A DNA stretch of 12,873 bases from Amoebophrya sp. AT5.2 (GCA_005223375.1 RXOD01005695.1:1-12873), one strand, 5' to 3'. Shown: positions 1 through 8,359, numbered from the stretch's first letter. Notes: generated from the letters alone by a model not told the origin. Numbers and translations: made by a program.

Positions 1-22
1 CACTATTTTTTGTCTCTCTAAG
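1..22 (+). other. 3' end of an intron (acceptor side)
   Basis: A T-rich and CT-rich tract (run of six T at 6-11, then CTCTCTA) ends in AAG at 20-22, directly before the open exon that begins at 23. This is what a 3' splice site looks like. The 9-mer ATTTTTTGT at 5-13 is the exact reverse complement of ACAAAAAAT at 12772-12780 in the intron that leaves the other end of the window. The junction sequence TAAGG here also matches TAAGG at 12765-12769. Confidence 0.65.
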
Positions 23-1390
23 GTGAAAGCGGGAAAGGAGCTGGCGGCAGAGTGGGCGGGGGAAGATGATGTGAAGTCTGGTGAGCAGAAGTGTAAGTGC
101 CCGATTTGCAGGCAGGAAGTGCGGCTGTGCGACCTTACGGCGCGGCCGGCGGACCTGGAAATGCAGCAGCTGGATGATCTTGCTTGTCGTGATTCCAAAA
201 GCTGCAATGATAAAGACGAGATGAAGGAACTCCAAGCTTCCCCCGTTCTTCCTGCCTCCGCGAAGTTCACTGCGTTGATAGACCTGGTTCGCTCGGTCCG
301 GGGTGCGGCTGCACGCGACACGCACGATAAGCAGCCCGCGCAGTTCGTGGTGTTTTCCAGCTTTGTGTCCACTTTGAAACTGCTAAAGCCACTGCTGGAG
401 TCTTCGTTACGCGTACGCTGCGAGCTGTTCACCGGCGAAACCAGCACCACGGACCGCAAGCGGCTTATCGCCCAGTTCCAGCAGCAACACTCTCGGAGCC
501 TCTCTTCGCAGCCTGAGAGGAGGATCGACGTCCTTCTCTGCAGTCTCAACTGCGCGTCTGTGGGTATCACGTTGACGAATGCGCGCGCGGTGGTGGTTTA
601 CAGCTCCTCAAATTCAAAACAATACATTCGCCATTAGATGAAGCATCTTTTCAAAACGGCCGGCGCCGGCTTGTTTTTGGCCAGCTTTGGGGTTTTTTGT
701 CCTCTAGACAAGGACGCTCTACCGCCAGAACAGCTGGGGTTGGCGCCCTGACGCGCATGCCGGAAGCAAAAACAGCGCCTCGCTGTGGCTGCTCACTGCT
801 GTAGCCGCTCCCCAGCACCTCCCCGCTAGTTATGGTGTCGATTCCTGCTTCCCCTCGCTTCCGTCCTGTCTGGATCTCTCCAGCTGTTGCAACATCTTTC
901 CCCCTCCACTGGACGAGATTGGCTCATCTACTGCAGAATGAATCAATGGCTCAACATCCCCCTCTACTTCTCCTGCTGGATCATAACAAGCGGCTCAGCG
1001 ACTACAAGATGTTTCAAAATGAAATCAAAAGATGCGCTGTTTTGACCACTGTAAGTAGTCCTCGAACCTTGGTGGAACTCGGCGATCGAGGAACAGGCGG
1101 TCGACCGCTGCCACCGGATCGGGTTCCGGCATGCGAAGTTGGACGTCTACCGGTTCGTGGTGGAAGACAGCATCGAGGAGAAGATTCAGCAGATGCAGGA
1201 GGGGAAAAAGACTTTGTTAGAGGGCGCGGTTGACCAGAGCACCGCGAGTGGAACTGAGTTTCGAAAAAAGCAGGAGGCCTCGAAGAGGAGATTGGGGGCG
1301 CTGGTCGTGGGGCTCTTTGGCACACAACTGGCGGCGCCAGTCGAGGACGAGGGGAGGAGCAGCGTGGCGAAAAGGCGACGCGCAGAATGA
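23..1390 (+). CDS. Rad5/HLTF-type SNF2 ATPase with RING finger, 3' part (exons 23-602 and 1059-1390)
   Basis: This is the C-terminal half of a DNA translocase/E3 ubiquitin ligase of the HLTF/Rad5 class, nuclear enzymes that act at stalled replication forks. The exon opens with the second half of a RING finger: CPIC at 98-109 is a C-x2-C zinc pair, but the partner cysteines and histidines are absent upstream. Helicase lobe 2 follows: FVVFSSF (motif IV, near 346-366), LFTGETSTTDRKR, and SLNCASVGITLTNA (motif V). Across an intron at 603-1058 the protein reads VVVYILEPWWN, then QAVDRCHRIGF (motif VI; the usual final Gln is Phe) and VYRFVVEDSIEEKI, which is typical of the family end. It stops with TGA at 1388-1390 after a basic tail (AKRRRAE). 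No start codon belongs to it; translation must begin in an earlier exon. The missing first part matches what lies at 9664-12768. Confidence 0.9.
603..1058 (+). other. Intron in the HLTF-like gene, probably GC-AG
   Basis: The frame breaks after VVVY (ends 601) and resumes with EPWWN at 1064. Among joins with an AG acceptor, 603-1058 (456 nt) keeps frame and gives YILEPWWN, a good family match; its ends are GC and AG. I saw no GT donor in the needed phase. A near-repeat, TCCTCAAA at 605-612 and TCCTCGAA at 1059-1066, marks the two edges. Nested inverted repeats lie inside: TCAAAACA 614-621 with TGTTTTGA 1038-1045, and GCATCTTTT 643-651 with AAAAGATGC 1027-1035. The exact ends are inferred; the presence of an intron is well supported. 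Confidence 0.7.
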
Positions 1391-1956
1391 CCACGTTAGT
1401 CATCAACATCAATCACATGCATAAAAACCGGGCAGCGATCCAACTGTTTGCTGCGGCGCCCATCTAGCTTCAATGTTGATCCCCAACAAGCCTTTCATCT
1501 CTACTCTGCATCTTGAGGGTTGGACCTTGGCTGAGAAGGGCGACTTGTTTTGAAGAAAAAGCTCAGTAGAGGTTTCATTACCGGCCTCTAGCCTAAGAAG
1601 CTCAACGAATTGCTTGCGCGCTCCTTCGTTGAAAGGAGCGCCACCTCGCTACTTAAGTACTTATGTTGGCGGTTATTCGGAAAGTAGGAACGGGTACGGG
1701 ACGGACGATACCGATACATAGTTCCGAATCTCGCACTGAGAAGAGCGCGGAAGTCAGTGAGAAAGACGTAGATTGATAGAAGAATAGGAGCCCCGCCCAG
1801 ATGACAAGAGAGAAGTCTCGTTGGTATTCTGCTAGCTTCTGTTTCTCCTTTCTTCATCAAAGAGGGAAGGTGTAAGTCGGTCGATCAATAGGCACGAGCA
1901 GTCGATCGGATACCATTACCAAAACCAATTCGAAAAACGATAATCGGATAGCTAAG
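1391..1956. other. Intergenic gap between HLTF-like 3' end and kinase gene
   Basis: I see no convincing coding sequence. The gap must hold the 3' end of the upstream gene and the promoter/5' leader of the kinase. It contains one strong hairpin (1618-1641) and an 8-bp inverted pair, ATTCGGAA 1674-1681 with TTCCGAAT 1722-1729. The motif ACTTAAGTACTT occurs near 1652 and a similar CTTAAGTACTTT near 2349, inside the first kinase intron. No TATA box or polyadenylation signal can be called with confidence. Confidence 0.5.
1618..1641. repeat. Perfect 9-bp hairpin
   Basis: GCGCTCCTT at 1618-1626 pairs perfectly with AAGGAGCGC at 1633-1641 around the 6-nt loop CGTTGA. An alternative pairing, CAACGAA 1603-1609 with TTCGTTG 1625-1631, would compete with it. 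The hairpin lies 228 nt after the upstream stop codon. Its role is unknown; a 3' UTR structure or a fragment of a mobile element are both possible. Confidence 0.6.
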
Positions 1957-4070
1957 ATGGAGCCGGTTGAGGTGCACCTTCGGCGCCAGGGCTACACGGT
2001 GCTGCGGCAGATTGGGAAGGGCTCGTTTGGCTCCGTGTTTCTGTGCCGGAAGATGGGCGGCAGCGCGGGAACGTCGAGCTCCTCCTCGAGCAGGAGCTCC
2101 TCGACGTCGACGCCGCGAGGGCCGCCGTCAGAACTGGTCGTCTGCAAGATGATTGACGTCAGCAACATGAGCAACAAGGAAAAAGAGGACACGCTGGAAG
2201 AAGGTTCTTCACGTTCTTCAGGTCGTCTTCGTCAAGTCCACTTTCTATCAGGAGTTTCTGGGAGGTCGAGCGTCGGAAACTACACAACAATATATACCAA
2301 TGAGTATGAGTCCGATCCTCCCAGTGACATACCAATGAGTCCGATCTGCTTAAGTACTTTAATTTGTACAGTAGGTACTTCTTTTGTTTCAGGTCGTCTT
2401 TTGTCGTCGTTGCGGCACCCGTATGTTTGCGCGTATTACGGCAGCAGCGTCTCGGCGTCTGGGTGGTTTCTGCTTGCGATGGATTTTTGTCCTAAGGGCG
2501 ACTTGGGGAAGCAGATTCGCCGCCAGGCTGAGACGAGGGCGAGGAGATTCGCGGAAAAACAAATCGTGTCCTGGTTGACGCAGATTCTGTTGGGGTTGCA
2601 CCACCTGCACAGGAAGAAGATTCTGCACCGAGACGTGAAAAGCTCCAACTTCTTCCTCATGGAGAACAACACGCTCAAAATGGGAGACTTCGGAAGTGCT
2701 TACTTTCTTATGCATATGCGTGGCAGCTTGTTATAGAAGAGCTAAACCAAATTAAGTATTTCGCCGCTCTTTGCCTCTCCGTCTCCTCCAGCTTGAGCTC
2801 CGTCTCGGAGCTCCAGCTGGAGGCGAGGCAGAGGGCAGTGAAATTCTCCAACCCCACCAAAGAACTACTCAGTACAACTATAGGAACATAAGTATACGTA
2901 AAGTAGTAGTAGAAGCAGAAAAATAACATCAATGAACAATTTGCCACCATCGCCCCAGTTTCCAAGTGCCTTTCCTCGACCCTGGGACACTGCATGACCC
3001 AGATCGGGACGCCGTACTACATTTCGCCCGAGATCGCGTCCCACAAAGAGTACAGTTTCAACAGCGACGTCTGGTCCCTGGGCTGTCTGGCCTACGAACT
3101 TTTGGTTTTGAAAGTTCCCTACGACGCGCCGGACGTCCACGGTTTGTGTCGGAAAATCAGGGAGTACCCCATGCCCGCACTGCCGACCGTCTACAGCGCG
3201 GAGCTGCGGAAAACCATCGCCCGCATGTTCGAAAAAAACCCCAAGTTGAGACCCGGAAGCGACGATCTGGTATTAACTGTATTACAGATTTCTAGACGAG
3301 GAGTATCCTGCTTCAATAAGAGAGTGAGAGTGAACGTGATAGTGTTAGTGTTGATCGGTAGCGCCCGCGAGGAGGCCAGTCACCAGTCACCGCGAGGTGT
3401 GCGCATGTTCTGTTCCATGATGTTGAGGATTGATGACTCTCTCCTTGATGATTCTTCCCATCGGATCGAAGATAGAGGCCTTCATGATGATTCAATCCAG
3501 CTGAAGGCCCCTGTCTTCGTCGCCGAGATCAAAAGCATGCGGGCCAGCGGGCTGCCAACCGGCCTCCCGGAGCACGGAGAAGAACACGAGGACAAAGAGA
3601 ACTACTGTAGTGCGGCTCAACAAGCTCCAGCTACCGCTTCGACCAGTGGGGGCGGCGGTAGTAGTAGCTCCAGCTCCAGCACCAGCTCCAGTTCTTCTGT
3701 CTCCGGTGGTCGTGTCCCGACAGTCACCGTGGGCGATTCCGTGGAGTACTGGTCGGACACGCACCAGCAGTATGTCCGCTGCCGCGTCACCCACCTCAAC
3801 AAAAGCACCGGCGACTTCATCGTCGACGCGAAACCGGGCACCTGGCTAAGGGCAGACGTGCGAAAACGGAAGGTCCGGCTGCTTCTCCACATCAAAAGTG
3901 CTCCTCAGGGTCATGACGGTGGAAGGGGAAATGCAAATGCTGCCGGACGAGCAGGCGCTGTTGATGTTGGGGGAGTCGCTGGGGACGACCGCGGCGGCGA
4001 CGAGAAGTCAACGTCGGAAGCAGGCGGCGGCGGAGCTGCGGTCCTTGTTCCTCCTGCAGCTCCGCCGTGA
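1957..4070 (+). CDS. NEK-type Ser/Thr protein kinase with C-terminal accessory domain (4 exons)
   Basis: Exons 1957-2203, 2393-2695, 2959-3269 and 3501-4070 join in frame to about 476 residues. NEK kinases phosphorylate targets in cell-cycle and cilium control. Visible motifs: glycine loop GKGSFGSV (res. 20-27), a Ser-rich insert (about 39-52), VVCK with the ATP lysine K64, an alpha-C Glu near 82, HRDVKSSN (161-168, catalytic D163), DFGISK (181-186), GTPYYISPE (200-208), DVWSLGCLAYEL and the RP of NPKLRP. DFGISK and GTPYYISPE point to NEK. After a Ser/Gly-rich linker, residues 362-413 form a small domain (VGDSVEYWSDTHQQY to KPGTWL) of a kind I associate with alveolate kinases. ATG 1957 is the first in frame and fits the kinase N-terminus. 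The last 50 or so residues (after 3880) are Gly/Ala-rich and may be wrong: frame +1 from 3910 looks more coding-like, so the true 3' end is uncertain. Confidence 0.88.
2204..2392 (+). other. Kinase intron 1, GT-AG, 189 nt
   Basis: Removing 2204-2392 (GTTCTTC to TTTCAG) joins TLEE to GRLLSSLRHPYV, the expected alpha-C to beta-4 region. The length is a multiple of three and there is no stop inside, so retention would insert 63 residues. The acceptor neighbourhood TTCAGGTCGTCTT (2388-2400) is duplicated exactly at 2217-2229 just inside the donor end. A second internal repeat, ATACCAATGAGT, occurs near 2293 and 2330. Confidence 0.8.
2696..2958 (+). other. Kinase intron 2, GT-AG, 263 nt
   Basis: The frame before the intron ends at DFG and the frame after it resumes at SKCLSS. 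Splicing GGAA|GTGCTT (2696) to CCCCAG|TTTCC (2958) restores DFGISK, a perfect NEK activation-segment start. The intron shifts frame and contains in-frame stops, so it must be removed. It contains a long hairpin (2786-2822). Confidence 0.85.
2786..2822. repeat. Long hairpin inside kinase intron 2
   Basis: The 17-nt arms at 2786-2802 and 2806-2822 are reverse complements except for one position, around the 3-nt loop TCT. The arms are built of CTCCAGCT and GAGCTCC units. Weaker pairing continues outward (TGCCTC on the left at 2772-2777, GAGGCA on the right at 2825-2830). Confidence 0.75.
3270..3500 (+). other. Kinase intron 3, GT-AG, 231 nt
   Basis: Kinase subdomain XI ends at RPGSDDL (to 3269). 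The donor CTG|GTATTA and acceptor AATCCAG|CTG bracket 231 nt, again a multiple of three and free of stops in frame. Without removal, 77 residues of unlikely composition would follow the kinase core. CTG is repeated at both edges, so the exact cut could slide by up to three bases without changing the protein. Confidence 0.65.
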
Positions 4071-5760
4071 TTGGAGCCGCGCTCTTGCTGGCGGGTCTGC
4101 TGCTCTTGCATATCGTGCTCGAAAACGTGGTTGTAATTGACGCCGGCATAGATATAGATGGGCATCCAGTCGATCAGCAAAAAAGCAGCAATAAAGCGCT
4201 GCTCGAGAATCTGCTCTTCCCCGTCGGGTTGTTGCTCACGGATTGCGGGAGCTGGATCAACAGCATGGGCTTGTTCGGCTTTTTATTCCACGTCCCGGGC
4301 CACAACGGGCTGCTGCTCTCCCTCTCCAACAGCTGCTACTACATTGCGGCTTTCCTCCCTGTGGTTCTCCAGACGTTGTTGATGGACCGGGGCTACTCCT
4401 TCCCCGACGCGTTGCTGCTGTACTGCGTGCCTGTGTCGGTCGCGATGGTGGGGGGCTACTTCGTCATTCCGGCGCAGAACGAATACTACAAGCAGGCCAC
4501 GGAAGTTTTAACCATGCCGATCCCGCGCCCGCGACCCTCGAGCAACTGGAAAGCGTGGGGAAAGAAGATGCGGCACACGATCGCTATGATCCGATGTCTA
4601 GTAGGGACCAGCGATGGTAGGAGGCTAACTAAGTGGTAAGTAAGAACAACAACAAAGTGAAAAATAAGGTAAATTTTGGGCGGGTGGATCATCTTCGGGG
4701 TCCGGTCCCTTTCGGTTTCGACCGATGCGTCCTGGAGAGAGGTCTGCAGCAGGTGTCTACGTGCGGCTCTCCGCCTGATCGGCAGGCCTTGCACCTCTGC
4801 AGCTTGCAGCTGGCAATAGATCGCCACTCCAGGAGGCTCCTTCTCTATCTCTTACGCTGCTTCCTTTCTCTTTCAGGCCCTACGCCTACAACTGCCACGG
4901 CTTTTCACTACAACGAGCAGGACTACCACTTCCCTCTCCCTCCCAATGTTGAGTGCAATTCATTGCTTTGCCTTTTTTATGGACCCCGCAAAAATCCTGA
5001 CAATATCAATGACACACTCGTCGACGCCATCTTCTATTAAAAAAATAGGGCACGAGGACTCGCCATCCAAGGGGACGACCGACACCGATATGCCACTTCC
5101 TGTAGCTCCTCGATAGTAGCCATCGCTGGTCTTCTTCGGTTTTTTCATAATTTCCTCGGCGTTTGCGGTGCTGAACCGGCGGGAGCACCGGGCTAAACAC
5201 GTGAAGCTGCTCTCCGCCGTGCTGATTGCGGCGTGCAGCATCTTCGTGTATATTTCCCTGCCCGACCCCTACGTTGTTGCTCTGTTCCATGGCAACACAG
5301 CCATCGGTTCCGAGATCGCCGCCTACGTGGTCACGTCCCTCGCGTGGATGGGCCTGGTGGTTTCGCCGGTTGTCGGCGTTCTGATCGATTATCGGACATT
5401 AGTATATGGGGATGGAGATGGAAATGGGAGCAACAGCGAGACGAGGCAGAGGGAGAAGCATAACCACCTCGGGTTCAAGCTGGTGATTCTGTTGTGCTGC
5501 GCATCCTTGCTGGTGGTGGGGTGCTTCTGTTTGGTTCCGAATCTGGAGGCGCAGAAAGTGGTCGTCACCGCCGTGAACCTGGTGCAGGTGAGTACCAACA
5601 CGATCATGATGCGGTACATTTTGCTGTTCACGCCCGCAAATAGAGTGGGGACGGTGAGCGGGGCGTTTCTGGCGTCCCTGGGCTTCTTCGCGGTGTTCGG
5701 GATCCTGGGCATGAGCGTGGCGGTGAACGACGTGATGCCGCTTCTTCTGCGAAAATTCGA
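4060..5760 (+). CDS. Major-facilitator transporter, SLC43 (LAT3/LAT4)-like; 5' end unresolved
   Basis: A polytopic membrane protein, probably moving amino acids. The first open stretch (4060 to about 4635, after the acceptor-like TTCCTCCTGCAG) holds four hydrophobic segments: 4064-4122, 4211-4285, 4310-4378 and 4409-4471. The second (about 5120-5760) holds five: near 5200-5260, 5315-5390, 5475-5540, 5550-5625 and 5635-5715. The motif-like stretch LLFPVGLLLTDCG and the segment ending SPVVGVLIDY align by eye with human SLC43 helix 4 and helix 8 regions. Helices 1-2 are not found, and no ATG precedes 4265 in this frame. A short lead exon from ATG 3913 (another frame, MTVEGEMQMLPDEQ) with a small intron 3975-4059 is one possible start. 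The stop at 5771 falls right after helix 11; helix 12 appears at 6020 across a likely intron. Family is by memory of sequence, not by search. Confidence 0.7.
4636..5119 (+). other. Intron region of the transporter gene, structure uncertain
   Basis: The transporter frame meets a stop inside GTGGTAAGT (4633-4641), a classic donor (cut before 4636), and reopens after the double stop TAGTAG at 5114-5119. A strong acceptor, TTTCTCTTTCAG ending at 4876, lies between, so an internal exon beginning at 4877 is possible. I could not find a combination of donors and acceptors that keeps all frames open and gives recognisable protein. The alternative donors GTAGGG (4601) and GTAGGAGG (4617) leave different phases. 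In SLC43 proteins this is the variable loop between helices 6 and 7, so homology does not decide it. Confidence 0.5.
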
Positions 5761-6018
5761 GCTAAGCGACTGAGTTTGTATTTGATTTCATCCGTCTAGC
5801 TGCTAGAGTGGCAGGCTTGCTGCTTCTAAGTGAGATTCCTGATTCTTTTAGAAGGCCGAGGCCCACATAAGTACACATTTAGTGCTGCCCAGTACATAGG
5901 CTTCTTGCTGCGGCATGGCGCTCTAACTTAACTTGGTCCGAAGCTACGGCTAACGGTTTTTTAGGCCGGTGCTCGTCGAGCGATACTAATCAAACCCGGG
6001 CTTGGCTGCGTGCCTGAG
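5761..6018 (+). other. Probable GC-AG intron joining transporter helix 11 to helix 12
   Basis: Cutting TTCGA|GCTAAG (5761) to GCCTGAG|TGGCG (6018) removes 258 nt and the stops at 5771 and 5987, and keeps frame, reading LLLRKFD-GVAFSVLLSF. A TACTAAT branch-point-like motif sits at 5984-5990, 28 nt before the acceptor. No GT donor of the right phase was seen. An alternative GC donor at 5749 would also keep frame. If the intron is not real, this stretch is instead a 228-nt gap between two genes. Confidence 0.5.
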
Positions 6019-8312
6019 TGGCGTGGCCTTTTCGGTTCTCCTTTCCTTCACGTTCGCTTACACTTCTTTCCTCTTAAAAATACAGCAGCTGGAGGGTAGT
6101 AGTTCTTCATACCCGCACGGGGTGGCGAAGGAGGACGGCGTGTACACGCGGTTGAAGGCGGACGTGGTAGCGTGGCAGAACAGTGGTAGCAAGAGCAACG
6201 TGTTGCCTCCCTCGGTGGCCAGCTACGTGGAGTCGACCACTGCGGAGGACGAGGACCACCACCAGGTCATGACAGCGAAGGGGTCTTTGGTCGAGAGGGA
6301 GAGCTTTCTGGTCGACTTGGTGATGCGGCGGCTGGATTCTGCCAAAGCCGTCATCCACGACGAGGAGTGCACGCTGACCGCGCTCAAGTACGCAGTGCCC
6401 ACCATCTTCACCGTCCTCCTCGCGATCTGCGCCTTCGGCGTCTTTCTCGCCGACATGAACAGCCGCGGTGATTATCTCCCCAGCGAGCCCCCCCTGCTGC
6501 CGGAGGACGAGTTGGAGGTGTGTCGTCGGTTCGGCGTCGCGAGCGTGGAAGACGCGGCCTTCGTTTTGGGGGTGGACCGGGGCGAGGTTTTACGGTTATG
6601 CGCGAGCGGCAACGTGCTGGACATGCGGAGACTGGTCCAGCTGATGGCGAAGAGCGGACCCCGACTCGTGGAACTAGCGAAGAAAAAAACGTTGACCATC
6701 AACAGGAACGACGACTTCGGGTACAGCGAATTGCCTGGTGGCGCTGGCTCCTGCGACGGGATTGAGGACGTTGATGCCGAGCTGGTCGCGCCACTGCCGT
6801 CGCGACGGCTGTCCGTATCCGTGCGTCCTCCTGTGGACGTGGGCAGCGGCAGTAGTACTGGCACTTCAGCAACATCTTGTTCGCGTTCGCCAAGTGCAAC
6901 CAGCTTCAATCTTTCGGACCGCAAGGCTGCTCCGGAGGAAGTAGTGAAGCTAATCGTGGATTCGTTCTGGCCGGCGGAAGAAGCGGGGTACAAGGGGTCG
7001 CCGCTCCTCGACTGGCTCAGCTTCTCCGGGAGACGCGGCGCCTCTTTGAGAAGGTCCTCTTTAGTGTCAAGGGGAGATGTCGTTGTTGAAGAAGATGAGC
7101 AAGTGGATCGGCTCCACAAACTCCTCGCCTACCAGAACGCGATCACCTACCACATCGCGGCTCGCTACGGCCACGTGTTGGAGCTCTCAACAACCACTGG
7201 TGTTGGTGAAGACGATGAAAATCCTCCTGACACAGTAGAGAACAACGACAAGGACAATACGAAGATAATTACGAGCAAAGACAAAGAGGACAAAGTGAAA
7301 GCTAATTGTGGCGAGAACAAGAACAAACTCTGCTGCGGATTGCTGTGCCTGCCGCCAGGCAGGTTTCCGACGGTGGGCTCGAGCGAGTACTATTACGGGC
7401 TGGCGAAAGCGGGCGTCCCCTTTCCCGGCTACCCGAGTGCAGAAATGATGGAGCGGGACATGGCGCTGTCGGCAGTCCTCGAAGGAGGTGGGTCTCCAGA
7501 ACACGACAGACGCGCGCTTCCCCCGCACTACTACGTGGCAAGCCTCGCCACATGCGGCGATGCGAGAGGACGGGGGCTGGCGAAAATCCTGCTGGACGTG
7601 GTTAAGAAGCGAGGCCAGCGATGCACCAGGTGGTAAGTGGGTACGTGGTAGGTGCTAAGTAGATGGCCATGGGTCCCCTTAGGTGGCGACTGCGCTACGG
7701 CGCGCGCCAGGCGGTTTCAGAGCTGCCCCATTGTGAGGGTAGGGGGTGGCATCGGAAGCAAACCGATTGTGGGGCAGAGGGGATTGGTAGCGGAAAGCTA
7801 CTGACCACAGTGCTGATAGTCTTAAAAGCAGGGAAAAAGGGGGCACATAGAGTAGCGATTAGTTATGTTCGTCGGCTTTTTTTTTAAAGCAAGGGCAGGA
7901 TTGCCGCGAAAATGCGCCTCTCCTCTTACATACTGCTGAGCTCTTCTGGCGACAACCAAAGGGTACCCCCCCCAAAAAATTCACTTTACCACTTCGGGAC
8001 TTACCACCTGGCCCCACCATAGTGGTGGCGGCAATGGGGAAGATGAAGAAAATGGACCACATTCACAGTGCTCGGGGAAACAAAGGTGGAAGTGAAAGAA
8101 CAACGACAACGCCGTGCGAAGGAGTGTACCTGGAAACGGAAAGTGGGACAGCGGCATTTTACGAGGAGAAGTGCGGCTTTCGAAGACTTTGGACCGAGAG
8201 AATCTCGTGCGGCGGGGGCGCAACCTCTATTTCGTCCTGGTCCTCGAGCGAAGCACCAGAGAAAAAGTGTGGGATAGAATTGACCCTGTGCGGACTATGG
8301 CGAGATTGCTGA
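6019..8312 (+). CDS. Transmembrane segment, linker and GNAT acetyltransferase domain (exons 6019-7632 and about 8069-8312)
   Basis: GNAT enzymes transfer acetyl from acetyl-CoA to amines. The open frame has no ATG near its 5' end (upstream stop 5987) and begins with a hydrophobic helix (about 6020-6085) that fits as helix 12 of the transporter before it. A polar stretch of about 100 residues follows, then a second helix (about 6389-6451), a cytosol-like linker, and the GNAT fold: VKLIVDSFWP near 6944, LPPGRFPTV near 7350, and motif A HYYVASLATCGDARGRGLA near 7530, where R-x-x-G-x-A binds the CoA pyrophosphate. Motif B, VYLETESGTAAFYEEKCGF (8124-8180), lies in a different frame after an intron; the end TLCGLWRDC precedes TGA at 8310-8312. 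Before motif B comes a polar insert (GGSERTTTT). Either this is the C-terminal part of a transporter-GNAT fusion or a membrane-anchored GNAT with an unseen start. Confidence 0.75.
7626..8011. mobile_element. Introner-like element with perfect 13-bp terminal inverted repeats
   Basis: CCAGGTGGTAAGT at 7626-7638 is matched base for base, in inverse orientation, by ACTTACCACCTGG at 7999-8011. The left copy contains the exon edge and the splice donor itself. The flanks share CACC(A): CACC at 7624-7627 and CACCA at 8015-8019, a possible target duplication. Nothing inside looks like a transposase, so it would be non-autonomous. The right repeat lies 57 nt before the preferred acceptor, so the element and the intron overlap but need not coincide. 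Confidence 0.6.
7633..8068 (+). other. Intron in the GNAT domain, GTAAGT...CAG
   Basis: GNAT motif A ends in one frame with a stop formed inside the donor GTAAGT (7633), and motif B resumes in another. The join 7633-8068 (436 nt, acceptor ACATTCACAG) restores frame as CTRC-ARGNKGG. Acceptors at 8092, or 8098 with donor 7630, would also keep frame; they change only the loop before motif B. The intron is certain, the acceptor is not. Confidence 0.75.
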
Positions 8313-8343
8313 GAAGCAGGAGAACTATGAAGATAGATTGAAA

Positions 8344-8359
8344 CTACAACAGGTTGTAG
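8344..8359. repeat. Hairpin 31 nt after the GNAT stop
   Basis: CTACAAC at 8344-8350 pairs perfectly with GTTGTAG at 8353-8359 across AG. It lies in the presumed 3' UTR. The left arm sequence CTACAAC recurs at about 8413-8419. Confidence 0.5.

Noticed and set aside
832..1233. Open frame of 133 codons on the plus strand
   Set aside because: It lies mostly inside the 603-1058 intron and then runs out of frame with the helicase motif VI exon.
2217..2229. Use of the internal acceptor copy as the real 3' splice site
   Set aside because: It would leave an intron of about 18 nt and keep the improbable 57-residue insert within the kinase alpha-C region.
3911..4180. Minus-strand frame with a hydrophobic stretch (LLIDWMPIYIYAG)
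   Set aside because: The plus strand continues smoothly into the transporter helices, and the rest of the minus frame is Pro/Ala/Ser low complexity.
4633..5040. Open frame of 135 codons on the plus strand
   Set aside because: It covers the intron region of the transporter, has no recognisable domain, and contains a strong acceptor at 4876. Part of it could be a true internal exon, but not the whole.
6472..7119. Open frame of 215 codons on the minus strand
   Set aside because: It is opposite the linker and GNAT region, Ser/Thr-rich with no motif; an antisense shadow.
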